Part shown: piece after piece, positions 1-8,725 of the stretch
Position numbering within the stretch: the stretch's first letter is position 1
How the letters are laid out: each line of letters opens with the position of its first letter
DNA from: an uncultured Prevotellaceae bacterium
Lineage (GTDB): Bacteria > Bacteroidota > Bacteroidia > Bacteroidales > Bacteroidaceae
Direction: 5' to 3'
DNA length: 64,000 nucleotides
Assembly (NCBI GenBank): GCA_900316285.1
Contig: ONCG01000025.1
Span: 62,001-126,000 of the forward strand
Notes under the pieces: model-generated
The model's input: the letters and a program-made list of their open reading frames with translations, nothing else
What the model was told of the DNA's origin: nothing
Database searches by the model: none
Translations under genes and position numbers: made by a program

Positions 1-828
1 CTCGCAATGGCGCAATACATGCACCACAACATTCGCGACTCCATACAGAGCAGCGAGTTCTCCATCGCCATCAACCCCGACGATACCGAGGCTATCCTCA
101 ACAAGGCTAACGGACTATTCTGCCTCAGCAACTACGAGGAGGCAGGCCTGTTCTATCAGCGCTATGCCGACCTGTGTCCAGACGACGAGGTGGGCGAACT
201 CTTTCACGGCATCTGCTGTCTGAACCTCGAGCAAATCGACGAAGGCATCAAGCACCTGCAACGTGCCGAGGCCATCGCCCTGCGTCATCGCCCCACCTCA
301 TCGGGACAGCAGCTGGCACCAAGCAACCTGCCAGACATCTGGCAGGAGCTCGCCTTTGCCCTCTCGCAGAAAGGGATGACCGATGAAGCGCTGACATACA
401 TCGACAAAATGTCTACCGAGCCAGGCGCCGATCCTTACGAAGTGCTCGTCATGCGTGGACATCTGCTCATGGAAGGTGGACGCCTTGAGGATGGACAGGC
501 CTGCTACATGAAGGCCATCAGCGACTCTGCAGGAGCACCTCAAGTCTTTCTGCGTATCGCCATCTCTATCTACGACCTCGGCTATTATCAGCATTCATAT
601 CGCATGTTCCAGATACTGCGCGACTGCACCGATGATTCTCGCACCGACGGCTATGCCTACGAGGCCTTGTGCTGCTATGCACTTGGCCGTTACGACGAGT
701 TCAAGGAAAACGTACGGCTGGCCTGCGAGAAGAATCCCACCGAAGCACAGATGGTGCTGGCAGAGTTCTTCCCACCAGAGCTCGGGCCTCAAGACTACTA
801 TCAGTGGCTTCTCGATAACAATCCATAA
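1..828 (+). CDS. Tetratricopeptide-repeat protein, probably 5' truncated by the window
   Basis: The frame is open from base 1 with no upstream stop. The first ATG is at 7, but the protein starts in the middle of a helical repeat, so the true start probably lies outside the window. The 273 visible residues read as consecutive TPR-like helix pairs, for example the segment with NPDDTEAILNKANGLF and later YDLGYYQHSYRMFQIL. Such repeats are protein-protein interaction scaffolds. No signal peptide can be judged because the N-terminus is missing. It ends 11 bases before the DedA gene on the same strand, so the two may be co-transcribed. The precise role is unknown. Confidence 0.7.
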   Translation, partial: LAMAQYMHHNIRDSIQSSEFSIAINPDDTEAILNKANGLFCLSNYEEAGLFYQRYADLCPDDEVGELFHGICCLNLEQIDEGIKHLQRAEAIALRHRPTSSGQQLAPSNLPDIWQELAFALSQKGMTDEALTYIDKMSTEPGADPYEVLVMRGHLLMEGGRLEDGQACYMKAISDSAGAPQVFLRIAISIYDLGYYQHSYRMFQILRDCTDDSRTDGYAYEALCCYALGRYDEFKENVRLACEKNPTEAQMVLAEFFPPELGPQDYYQWLLDNNP

Positions 829-839
829 CGCATTGAATC

Positions 840-1475
840 ATGGAAATCTACCAATTCATTCTCGAACACCTCAACTACTACTGGATATGGTTCCTCATGC
901 TGCTGGAGAGTACAGTCATACCTGTACCCTCTGAGTTTGTGGTGCCACCGGCTGCCTATTTCTCCGCTAGCGGACACCTGAACGTGTGGATGGTCATTCT
1001 GGCCGCCACCATCGGAGCCGACTGCGGAGCCACCATCAACTACTTTGCCGGACGCTATCTCGGCCGACCCATCATCTATCGCTTTGCCAATAGCCGCTGG
1101 GGACATCTCTGCCTGCTCAATCAGGAGAAGGTGGAGAAGAGCGAACGCTACTTCAACCAACACGGCATCGCAGCCACGCTGACTGGTCGCTTTGTGCCCG
1201 TCATCCGCCATCTCATCTCCATCCCGGCAGGAATGGCACGCATGGGCTACTGGAAATTCCTGCTCTATACCACCATCGGTGCAGGTCTCTGGCACTCCGT
1301 TCTTGCCGCCTTGGGCTGGTATATGCAGACCATCGTGCCACAGGAACAGCTCTACGAGAGCCTTTCCGAGTATGGCCATTACATCAAGGTCGTCATCCTT
1401 GGCCTTGTCGGCATTGCTGCCGTTGTGCTCATCGCCCGCCACTATCTGAAGCGGAAGCCACAGGGAGAACAATAA
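840..1475 (+). CDS. DedA family inner-membrane protein
   Basis: A 211-residue hydrophobic protein with the DedA (SNARE-associated) pattern: an N-terminal re-entrant stretch around PVPSEFVVPPAAYF, a Gly/Ala-rich helix with GADCGATINYFAG near residue 60, and the family motif GRFVPVIRHLISIPAGMARM near residue 115, with its conserved Arg and Gly. At least two clear transmembrane helices follow. The length is typical. Known DedA proteins act in membrane homeostasis, and some flip undecaprenyl phosphate or phosphatidylethanolamine; which applies here cannot be read from sequence. It lies 11 bases after the TPR gene. Confidence 0.9.
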   Translation: MEIYQFILEHLNYYWIWFLMLLESTVIPVPSEFVVPPAAYFSASGHLNVWMVILAATIGADCGATINYFAGRYLGRPIIYRFANSRWGHLCLLNQEKVEKSERYFNQHGIAATLTGRFVPVIRHLISIPAGMARMGYWKFLLYTTIGAGLWHSVLAALGWYMQTIVPQEQLYESLSEYGHYIKVVILGLVGIAAVVLIARHYLKRKPQGEQ

Positions 1476-1564
1476 TACAGCATAATTCCTTCTGCATCAC
1501 TCAATTAACCGTGATGATTAGAAAGAACGAAAAAAAGGTAGTTAAATATTTTTTTGAGCCACAC

Positions 1565-1640
1565 ATGTAGGGACGCGGCGTGCAGCGTTTATGGAGAGGA
1601 AAAGATAAATCCAGTTACGCGACACGTCGCGTCCCTACAT
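1565..1640. repeat. GGGACGCG hairpin element, copy 1 (minus orientation)
   Basis: Arms 1565-1577 and 1628-1640 are perfect 13-bp inverted repeats reading ATGTAGGGACGCG. Read on the minus strand, the sequence after the first arm (GTCGCGTAACTGGATTTA, then a pyrimidine tract) matches the elements at 35998 and 12119, so this is a dispersed family rather than an isolated terminator. It occupies the gap between dedA and the serine palmitoyltransferase gene. Confidence 0.75.
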
Positions 1641-1674
1641 TTGAGTGGATAAATTCTATATAGTTTCTATGAAA

Positions 1675-1749
1675 AAAGGTAAGAAGCAAGAGACTAGCAT
1701 CTGCTCCAAGCGAGCATCTAGGGTGCCAAATCTCTTGCTTCTTACCTTT
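1675..1749. terminator. Long perfect hairpin between convergent genes
   Basis: Arms 1675-1693 and 1731-1749 are perfect 19-bp complements around a 37-base loop. The loop holds a second nested inverted pair (CTAGCATC... with ...GAGCATCTAG). The arms begin and end with short A and T runs, so the structure could terminate transcription in both directions between the convergent dedA and spt genes. It is unusually long for an intrinsic terminator. Confidence 0.6.
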
Positions 1750-1775
1750 AATTGATTCTCAGAATCTGAAGGGGT

Positions 1776-2966
1776 TTATCCTTTGATGATTCCCTGTTCA
1801 ACGAAAATCTTCTTCAATGCCTTCACGGCACGCTCCACCTGCTCATTGGTGTGGGTGGCCATCAGTGCGAAACGCACGAGGGTATCCTCAGGAGCACAGG
1901 CAGGAGGAATAACGGGGTTGATGAACACACCGGCATTGTAGGCAAGCGCCGTCACGAGGAACGTCTTGTCGACATCGCGCACATAGAGCGGGATGATTGG
2001 GCTTTCGGTGTCGCCAATCTCGAAACCTTCCTCACGGAAACGCTTCAGGGCATAACGGGTGACATCCCAAAGGCGCTCGATGCGCTCCGGCTCCTGCTGG
2101 ATGATGTGCAACGCCTCCATAGCAGCTGCAGTAGCCGCAGGTGTGTTGGAAGCACTGAAGATGTAGGTGCGACAGGTATGGCGCAGCCAGTTGATGGTGT
2201 CGAAGTCGGCAGCGATGAATCCACCAATTGAGGCGAGCGACTTCGAGAACGTTCCCATGATGAGATCCACCTCATCGGTAAGGCCGAAATGATCGCACAC
2301 GCCACGTCCCTGCTTGCCAAAGACGCCGATGCCGTGGGCTTCATCCACCATGATCGAACAGTTATACTTGTGCTTCAGCTCAACGATTGCGGGCAGATTG
2401 CAGAGGTCGCCTTCCATTGAGAACACGCCATCGACAACAATCAGCTTCACGGCTTCTTCCGGCAGCTTCTGCAACACACGTTCCAGATCTGCCATATCGT
2501 TGTGCTTGTAGTGCAGCTGCTTGGCAAACGACAGACGGCGTCCGTCGACGATGCTAGCGTGATCGCGGTCGTCACAAATCACATAGTCGTCCTTGTTAAG
2601 CAAGGCAGGAATCACACCTTGGTTGACAGAGAATCCCGTAGAGAAGCACATTGCGCCCTCTTTGTGAACGAATTCAGCAAGCTCTTTCTCCAATTGCTCA
2701 TGTAAGTCGAGTGTGCCATTCAAAAAACGACTTCCTGCACAACCAGAGCCATATTTGTCGAGTGCCTCCTTAGCTTTTGCAATAATACGTTCGTCACCCG
2801 TAAGGCCGGTATAAGCGTTCGAGCCGAACATCAAAACATGGTGACCGTCCATCTCCACTTCAGTACCTTGTTTGCTCGTGATAGCACGGAAATAAGGGTA
2901 TATTCCCTGCTCAGCATACTTCTGCGGACGACGGTAACTTTTGTATCTTTCTTGTAGTTGTCCCAT
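1776..2966 (-). CDS. spt: Serine palmitoyltransferase (sphingolipid synthesis)
   Basis: A 396-residue PLP-dependent alpha-oxoamine synthase. Visible landmarks are H136 in CDDRDHASIV (the residue that stacks on PLP), the VDEAH segment with D208 and H211, and the PLP lysine K242 in MGTFSKSLASIGGF. The N-terminal YPYFRAI and GSNAYTGLT segments are typical of Bacteroidota serine palmitoyltransferase, which condenses serine with a long acyl-CoA in the cytoplasm as the first step of sphingolipid synthesis. 2-amino-3-ketobutyrate CoA ligase is the closest alternative, but the N-terminus and the lipid-kinase neighbour favour serine palmitoyltransferase. A TACCTTTG box on the minus strand lies 47 bases upstream. 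It is divergent from the lipid kinase. Confidence 0.85.
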   Translation of the reverse strand: MGQLQERYKSYRRPQKYAEQGIYPYFRAITSKQGTEVEMDGHHVLMFGSNAYTGLTGDERIIAKAKEALDKYGSGCAGSRFLNGTLDLHEQLEKELAEFVHKEGAMCFSTGFSVNQGVIPALLNKDDYVICDDRDHASIVDGRRLSFAKQLHYKHNDMADLERVLQKLPEEAVKLIVVDGVFSMEGDLCNLPAIVELKHKYNCSIMVDEAHGIGVFGKQGRGVCDHFGLTDEVDLIMGTFSKSLASIGGFIAADFDTINWLRHTCRTYIFSASNTPAATAAAMEALHIIQQEPERIERLWDVTRYALKRFREEGFEIGDTESPIIPLYVRDVDKTFLVTALAYNAGVFINPVIPPACAPEDTLVRFALMATHTNEQVERAVKALKKIFVEQGIIKG

Positions 2967-3012
2967 TATAAAGAATAGGTGTAGAAAATCTACAAATTAA
3001 ACATTCAGGCTG

Positions 3013-3020
3013 CAAAGGTA
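3013..3020 (-). promoter_or_regulatory. -7 box TACCTTTG for spt
   Basis: CAAAGGTA on the plus strand reads TACCTTTG on the minus strand, matching the Bacteroidota -7 consensus TAnnTTTG. It leaves a 5' leader of about 40 bases before the spt ATG. Confidence 0.7.
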
Positions 3021-3115
3021 CAAAAAATTTTGTTAATATAATCCTTTTTTCAAAGAAATCTTTCTTTTTCACTAAAAAACTTTGAACTTTGAACTATGAA
3101 CTATAAACTTTTTTG

Positions 3116-3123
3116 TACCTTTG
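3116..3123 (+). promoter_or_regulatory. -7 box TACCTTTG four bases before the lipid-kinase ATG
   Basis: The box ends at 3123 and the ATG is at 3128. Transcription normally starts a few bases after this box, so the mRNA would begin at or beside the start codon. This implies a leaderless transcript unless the start codon is misassigned. Confidence 0.6.
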
Positions 3124-3127
3124 CAGC

Positions 3128-4153
3128 ATGAAAAGGATCGTTTTCATCATGAACCCCATATCGGGAACGCAGAACAAGGCAGGCATCCCAGAGCTCATCG
3201 AAAAAACGATAGACCACGATCAGTTCAGCTATGAGCTAAGGATGACTGAGTATGCCGGACACGCCAGTGAGATTGCCCGTGAGGCAATGGAGCAAGGTGT
3301 CGATATCGTCGTTGCCATTGGCGGCGACGGAACGGTGAACGAAGTGGCTCGCGCCATCGTGCATTCGCAGACTGCTCTCGGCATCATCCCCTGCGGTTCC
3401 GGCAACGGATTGGCCCGCCACCTGCTGCTTCCGATGAACCTGAAGAAGTCGATTGAGATCATCAACAGCTGTGAAATTCACGAACTCGACTACGGGATCA
3501 TCAACGGCCACCCGTTCTTCTGCACCTGCGGCATGGGCTTCGATGCCTTTGTCAGCCATAAGTTCGCTGAGGCAGGCAAGCGCGGACCTATCACCTATGT
3601 TGAGAACGTGCTGCGCGAAGGACTGAAATACAAACCCGAGACCTACGAAATACAGGACGAAACGGGCACCACGCGTGCTAAGGCATTCCTCATTTCTTGT
3701 GCCAACGCATCGCAATATGGCAACAACGCCTATATTGCTCCGCAAGCCTCGATGAGCGACGGTTTGCTCGACGTCATCATCATGGAACCCTTCGATGTAA
3801 TCGAGGCACCGCAAATCAGCATCGAGATGTTCAATAAGACACTCGACAAGAATTCAAAAATCAAGACTTTCAAGTGCAAGCGTCTGCACATTCACCGCAA
3901 GCAGGCGGGCTACATTCACTACGACGGCGATCCTGTCATGACCGATGCCGATGTCGACATCGAATTAAAATCGAAGGGCATACGCGTCGTCGTCAACCCC
4001 GATGCCGACAAGAGTCAGCGCCGGCCGAACGCCTTGCAGAGTGCTGCCAGCGAATTATTCAACGAAATCAATATCGTGCGCGACGACCTCACAAAGCAGC
4101 GTCGCCACGTCTTGGCATTAAGCAAGGTGCTGCAACGAAAACTAAACCGTTAA
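3128..4153 (+). CDS. Diacylglycerol/sphingoid-base kinase family protein (LCB5/YegS-like)
   Basis: A 341-residue lipid kinase. GGDGT at residues 65-69 is the nucleotide-binding motif of the DAGK catalytic fold, and PCGSGNGLARHL at 88-99 is the second conserved block. ATG 3128 is preferred because MKRIVFIMNPISG begins exactly where the fold starts; the in-frame TTG at 3113 lies inside the promoter. Family members phosphorylate diacylglycerol, ceramide or sphingoid bases. Being divergent from serine palmitoyltransferase makes a sphingolipid substrate plausible, which is inference. The last 60 residues are basic and extend past the usual domain. It converges with trmN6 across 15 bases. Confidence 0.85.
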   Translation: MKRIVFIMNPISGTQNKAGIPELIEKTIDHDQFSYELRMTEYAGHASEIAREAMEQGVDIVVAIGGDGTVNEVARAIVHSQTALGIIPCGSGNGLARHLLLPMNLKKSIEIINSCEIHELDYGIINGHPFFCTCGMGFDAFVSHKFAEAGKRGPITYVENVLREGLKYKPETYEIQDETGTTRAKAFLISCANASQYGNNAYIAPQASMSDGLLDVIIMEPFDVIEAPQISIEMFNKTLDKNSKIKTFKCKRLHIHRKQAGYIHYDGDPVMTDADVDIELKSKGIRVVVNPDADKSQRRPNALQSAASELFNEINIVRDDLTKQRRHVLALSKVLQRKLNR

Positions 4154-4168
4154 GGAACAATAGCTACC

Positions 4169-4855
4169 TTACAAATAAAACTCTTTTGTGAGTGCCGCAT
4201 ACCAAGCAGAACGCACGCCACCGTCATCCATCAAACAGACTTCCTGTCGGTCGAACACATCGGGCCGACGGCGACAGAATGCAACCAAGCAGCGCTTGGA
4301 TGGTTTACGCGGCGTGGTTTTCAAATCGTAGCGACGCAAGAGAAAGAATCCTGACAGATAGGCTTCAGAGCAGAAACGCTCCACGCAATCCATGGGTACG
4401 ATGGCCGAGAAAACACCCTCTTCGGCAAGTAGTCGGCTGACGCCGCTAAAGAGATCGGCAAAAGGCAGCGAGTCAGCATGACGAGCAACGGCGCGAGCGG
4501 CATCCGGATTCTTCAGGCTATGCTCGAAATACGGTGGATTAGAGACAATGGCGTCACATTTTCTCTCAGTCTTGAAAGCCTGTAAGGAAGTATGAAGGAT
4601 GCTGATGCGAGAGGAAAACGGCGACGCCGCCACATTCTCACGAGCTTGTTCTGAGGCATCTGGGTCGATGTCGATTCCTACGACTTGCGCGTCTTCAAAT
4701 CGTTGCGCCATCATTAGCGCCACGAGGCCTGTACCCGTGCCGATATCGAGGATGGTGCGCCCACCCTCAGCCCATGCCCCCAGTAGCACTCCGTCGGTGC
4801 CAACCTTCATGGCCGTCCGGTCTTGCTCAATGTGAAATTGCTTAAACGTAAACAT
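4169..4855 (-). CDS. trmN6: tRNA1(Val) (adenine(37)-N6)-methyltransferase, TrmN6-like
   Basis: A 228-residue class I SAM methyltransferase: DIGTGTG at residues 37-43 binds SAM, IDIDP near 61 ends strand 2, and SNPPYF near 105-110 is the N6-adenine catalytic motif. The N-terminal FHIEQDRTAMKVGTDGVLLG segment is the hallmark of the YfiC/TrmN6 group, which methylates A37 of tRNA1(Val). The minus strand carries AGGGAG about 8 bases before the ATG, a rare clear Shine-Dalgarno-like site here. It converges with the lipid kinase. Another YfiC-like small-molecule or RNA methyltransferase is the main alternative. Confidence 0.85.
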   Translation of the reverse strand: MFTFKQFHIEQDRTAMKVGTDGVLLGAWAEGGRTILDIGTGTGLVALMMAQRFEDAQVVGIDIDPDASEQARENVAASPFSSRISILHTSLQAFKTERKCDAIVSNPPYFEHSLKNPDAARAVARHADSLPFADLFSGVSRLLAEEGVFSAIVPMDCVERFCSEAYLSGFFLLRRYDLKTTPRKPSKRCLVAFCRRRPDVFDRQEVCLMDDGGVRSAWYAALTKEFYL

Positions 4856-5016
4856 AGCGATTGCTCCCTAATGAAGACATGAAATGTCCTTTGTCAAAGC
4901 CTTTTGTCATCAGTGAAAACGGGCGTTTTCGCAGATTATTGCCACGTTTTAGCTTTTTCTTACACATTATTAAATAAAATTGGCAGTCGCAAGGCCGCTA
5001 TTCCAAGTTTTTTTTG

Positions 5017-5024
5017 TACCTTTG
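5017..5024 (+). promoter_or_regulatory. -7 box TACCTTTG for lon, with purine-rich leader
   Basis: TACCTTTG follows a T tract. The 80-base leader 5031-5110 is almost pyrimidine-free, a run of A/G with a few C, ending GAAAGGAAAAATG. The leader may favour unstructured ribosome loading or be a heat-shock feature. No separate heat-shock promoter is recognisable. Confidence 0.6.
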
Positions 5025-5110
5025 CACGCTCAAAGACGCAATAGAAAAAGAAAACAGAAGAAAGTAAGGACAACAACAAGACAGACAAGAAGAAAGGCAA
5101 GAAAGGAAAA

Positions 5111-7579
5111 ATGGCAAAAACAAATACATCCATACAGATGATTGCCGACTACGACGGCGACATCTCCACTCTTTTTGAAACGAAAGTCGAGGGACCATTG
5201 CCTATCCTCGCTACACGCAATATCGTACTCTTTCCCGGTGTAATCATCCCCATCATTATCGGTCGCGAATCAAGCGTCAACCTGGTGGAAAAGCTCAAGG
5301 ACAACCCGGAGCAAATCTTTGGTGTGTTCTGTCAGAAGAGTACCGACATTGAACAGCCGGCACAGAAAGACCTGCACGAATATGGTGTTTATGCAAAACT
5401 CGTGCGCGTCATCGATATGCCGGGGCCGCAAGACCACATCACCGTGATTGTGCAGGCTCTCGGACGCTGCCATCTCGATAGCATCACACGACATCGTCCC
5501 TACCTCGTAGGTACAACGACGCTTTTACCTGAGGAGATGCCCGACGCTCGCGACAAATCGTGGCGCACGGCCATCGAAGACCTTCGTGCTAAGACCGTTG
5601 AATACATTCATCAGAACGAGGACATACCCGATGAGTCGCAGTTTGCCCTGAACAACATTCAGAACAATGTGCTCATCATGAACTTCATCTGCACCAACCT
5701 GCCGTTCAGCGTGAGCGATAAGATGAAGATGCTTCAGGCCGATTCCATGATGGACCGAGTGATCATCGTGCTGAAAACGCTCAACAAGGAAATACAGCTG
5801 CTACAGCTCAGACAGGACATCCGCACCAAGACACGCGAGGACATCGACGAGCAGCAGCGCGAGTACTTCCTGCAGCAGCAAATCAAGAACATCAAGGAGG
5901 AGCTGGGCAATGGTGACGGTTCGCCCGAACGCCACGAGCTTGAGACGAAAGCGCTTGGCAAGAACTGGCCTGAGGATGTTGAGAAAGTGTTCTTCAAGGA
6001 ACTCGACAAACTCGACATGCTCAACCCACAAGGACCGGAATACAGCGTGCAGATGAACTATCTGCAGACGATGGTGAACCTGCCTTGGGGCGAATATACG
6101 CACGACAACCTCGATTTGAAGCGTGCGCAGAAGATCCTCGACCACGACCACTACGGTATGGAGAAGGTGAAGGAGCGCATTCTGGAATACATGGCCGTGC
6201 TGCAGCTGCGTGGCGACTTGAAGAGTCCTATCATCTGCCTCTATGGCCCTCCGGGCGTAGGCAAGACATCGCTGGGCAAGTCGATTGCCGCCGCTATGAA
6301 GCGCAAGTATGTGCGTGTGAGCCTGGGTGGTCTGCACGACGAGAGCGAGATTCGCGGACATCGCCGCACCTATGTGGGAGCGATGCCCGGTCGTATCATC
6401 AAGTCAATTCAAAAGGCTGGATCGTCGAACCCGGTATTCATCCTCGACGAAATCGACAAGATCACACAACACACCATCAACGGCGACCCGGCATCGGCGA
6501 TGCTCGAAGTGCTCGACCCCGAGCAGAACTCGGCATTCCACGACAACTACCTCGATGTTGACTACGACCTCTCGAAGGTACTCTTCATCGCAACGGCTAA
6601 CAACCTCGGCACCATTCCCAAGCCTCTGCTCGACCGTATGGAGGTTATCGAGGTAAGCGGCTACATCACGGAGGAGAAGATTGAGATTGCCAAGCGGCAC
6701 CTCATCCCACGTGAGCTGGAGAACACAGGCTTGAAGACGAAGCACACCACCGTCTATCCGAAGTTCAACAAGGCCGCCATCGAGAAGATTATTGAGCAGT
6801 ACACGCGTGAAAGCGGCGTGCGCCAGCTGGAGAAGCAGGTGAACAAGGCCTTGCGCAAGATGGCATTCATGAAGGCGCGCGACCTAGTCCTGCCCTTCGA
6901 GAAAATCACACCCGCACAGATTGAAGACCTGCTGGGCAAGCCGCCGTTCTATCGCGACATCTATCAGGGCAACGACTATGCAGGCGTGGTGACTGGACTG
7001 GCGTGGACGAGTGTCGGCGGCGAGATTCTCTTCATCGAGACTTCGCTTTCTAAAGGCAAAGCCGGCAAGCTCACACTGACGGGTAACCTCGGCGACGTGA
7101 TGAAAGAGTCGGCTGTCATCGCCCTGGAATACGTGAAAGCCCACGTCGACACCCTTGGCATCGACTACCGCATCTTCGACCAGTGGAACATTCACATCCA
7201 CGTGCCAGAGGGTGCAACGCCCAAGGACGGACCGTCGGCAGGTATCACCATCGCCACATCAATAGCCTCGGCCCTCACCCAGCGCAAGGTGAGAAAGAAC
7301 ACGGCGATGACCGGTGAGATTACGCTCCGAGGCAAGGTGCTGCCCGTTGGCGGCATCAAGGAGAAAATCCTGGCTGCCAAGCGTGCAGGCATCACCGACA
7401 TAGTGATGTGTCGCGACAACAAGAAGGACATCGACGAGATTCCTGAGATATACCTGCAGGGCGTGGAGTTCCACTATGTAGAGAACGTGCAGGACGTCTG
7501 GCAGTTTGCCCTTACCGACGAGCTTGTTGCCCACCCCATCGAGTTTAAGATTGAAGAAGAAAAGAATTCTAAAGAATGA
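5111..7579 (+). CDS. lon: ATP-dependent endopeptidase Lon
   Basis: An 822-residue LonA protease of normal length. In order: the N-terminal substrate-recognition domain starting around [14 protein letters not shown] (residues 30-43), a coiled coil near 240-270, the AAA+ module with Walker [10 protein letters not shown] near 378-386 and Walker B FILDEID near 441, a sensor helix, then the protease domain with catalytic Ser in [10 protein letters not shown] near 708 and Lys in [14 protein letters not shown] near 750. It degrades misfolded and regulatory proteins in the cytoplasm. Its last codons overlap the tgt start by four bases (ATGA), so the two are translationally coupled. Confidence 0.98.
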   Translation: MAKTNTSIQMIADYDGDISTLFETKVEGPLPILATRNIVLFPGVIIPIIIGRESSVNLVEKLKDNPEQIFGVFCQKSTDIEQPAQKDLHEYGVYAKLVRVIDMPGPQDHITVIVQALGRCHLDSITRHRPYLVGTTTLLPEEMPDARDKSWRTAIEDLRAKTVEYIHQNEDIPDESQFALNNIQNNVLIMNFICTNLPFSVSDKMKMLQADSMMDRVIIVLKTLNKEIQLLQLRQDIRTKTREDIDEQQREYFLQQQIKNIKEELGNGDGSPERHELETKALGKNWPEDVEKVFFKELDKLDMLNPQGPEYSVQMNYLQTMVNLPWGEYTHDNLDLKRAQKILDHDHYGMEKVKERILEYMAVLQLRGDLKSPIICLYGPPGVGKTSLGKSIAAAMKRKYVRVSLGGLHDESEIRGHRRTYVGAMPGRIIKSIQKAGSSNPVFILDEIDKITQHTINGDPASAMLEVLDPEQNSAFHDNYLDVDYDLSKVLFIATANNLGTIPKPLLDRMEVIEVSGYITEEKIEIAKRHLIPRELENTGLKTKHTTVYPKFNKAAIEKIIEQYTRESGVRQLEKQVNKALRKMAFMKARDLVLPFEKITPAQIEDLLGKPPFYRDIYQGNDYAGVVTGLAWTSVGGEILFIETSLSKGKAGKLTLTGNLGDVMKESAVIALEYVKAHVDTLGIDYRIFDQWNIHIHVPEGATPKDGPSAGITIATSIASALTQRKVRKNTAMTGEITLRGKVLPVGGIKEKILAAKRAGITDIVMCRDNKKDIDEIPEIYLQGVEFHYVENVQDVWQFALTDELVAHPIEFKIEEEKNSKE

Positions 7580-8703
7580 CATTTGAACTACAGCATACCG
7601 ACCCCGCCTCAGAGGCACGCACCGGCTTGATAACCACCGATCACGGACAAATCAAGACACCAATCTTCATGCCCGTAGGGACATGCGGCTCGGTGAAGGG
7701 CGTGCACTTCTCTGAACTGCGCGAACAGGTGCAGGCACAGATCATCCTCGGAAACACCTATCACCTGTATCTGCGTCCGGGTCTCGACATTCTTCATAAG
7801 GCTGGAGGACTGCACAAGTTCAACACGTGGGACCGCCCCATCCTCACCGACTCCGGCGGCTTCCAAGTGTTCTCGCTGACAGGTATCCGCAAGCTGCGCG
7901 AAGAGGGCTGCGAGTTTCGTAGCCACATCGACGGGTCGAAGCACATCTTCACTCCTGAGAACGTGATGGATACGGAACGCATCATCGGCGCCGACATCAT
8001 GATGGCTCTCGACGAATGCCCTCCTGGACAAAGCGACTACCAGTATGCAAAGAAGTCGCTAGGACTGACACAGCGCTGGCTCGATCGTTGCATCAAGCGC
8101 TTCAACGAGACGGAACCGCTCTACGGCTACCACCAGAGTCTGTTCCCCATCGTGCAGGGCTGCACTTATAAAGACCTGCGACAAGAGGCTGCCAAGCATG
8201 TTGCCGACAAGGGTGCCGATGGAAACGCCATCGGAGGTCTGGCCGTCGGCGAGCCTACGGAGGTGATGTACGAGATGATTGAGGTGGTCAACGACATCCT
8301 GCCCAAGGACCGCCCTCGCTACCTCATGGGTGTAGGCACGCCTCAGAACATCCTCGAAGCCATCGAGCGTGGTGTCGACATGTTCGATTGCGTGATGCCC
8401 ACCCGCAACGGCCGCAATGCGATGCTCTTCACCTATCACGGCACGATGAACATGCGCAACAAAAAGTGGGAATACGACTTCTCACCCATCGATGAAGACG
8501 GATGCGAGATTGACCGTATTCACACGAAAGCCTATCTGCACCACCTCTTCAAGGCGCAAGAGCTGCTGGCCATGCAGATAGCATCGATTCACAATCTGGC
8601 GTTCTATCTGCGGCTCGTGGGCGATGCCCGACGTCACATAGAACAAGGTGACTTCACCCAGTGGAAGCGCAGCGTCATCGATGACCTCGGTCGCAGAGTG
8701 TAG
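7576..8703 (+). CDS. tgt: tRNA-guanine transglycosylase (queuosine synthesis)
   Basis: A 375-residue TGT that swaps guanine-34 for the preQ1 base in tRNAs with GUN anticodons. Seen: the active-site loop DSGGFQVFSL near residue 92, GGLAVGEP near 217, and DCVMPTRNGRNA near 273 with the nucleophilic Asp. The C-terminal helix ASIHNLAFYLRLV is present, but the usual zinc cluster CxCxxC before AYLHHLF is not: one Cys remains, flanked by acidic residues. My recollection is that other Bacteroidota TGTs also lack this cluster. It overlaps lon by four bases and is followed by the Lpt permease after 22 bases. Confidence 0.95.
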   Translation: MTFELQHTDPASEARTGLITTDHGQIKTPIFMPVGTCGSVKGVHFSELREQVQAQIILGNTYHLYLRPGLDILHKAGGLHKFNTWDRPILTDSGGFQVFSLTGIRKLREEGCEFRSHIDGSKHIFTPENVMDTERIIGADIMMALDECPPGQSDYQYAKKSLGLTQRWLDRCIKRFNETEPLYGYHQSLFPIVQGCTYKDLRQEAAKHVADKGADGNAIGGLAVGEPTEVMYEMIEVVNDILPKDRPRYLMGVGTPQNILEAIERGVDMFDCVMPTRNGRNAMLFTYHGTMNMRNKKWEYDFSPIDEDGCEIDRIHTKAYLHHLFKAQELLAMQIASIHNLAFYLRLVGDARRHIEQGDFTQWKRSVIDDLGRRV

Positions 8704-8725
8704 GTTTAAATTAAGACAAGGAGAA

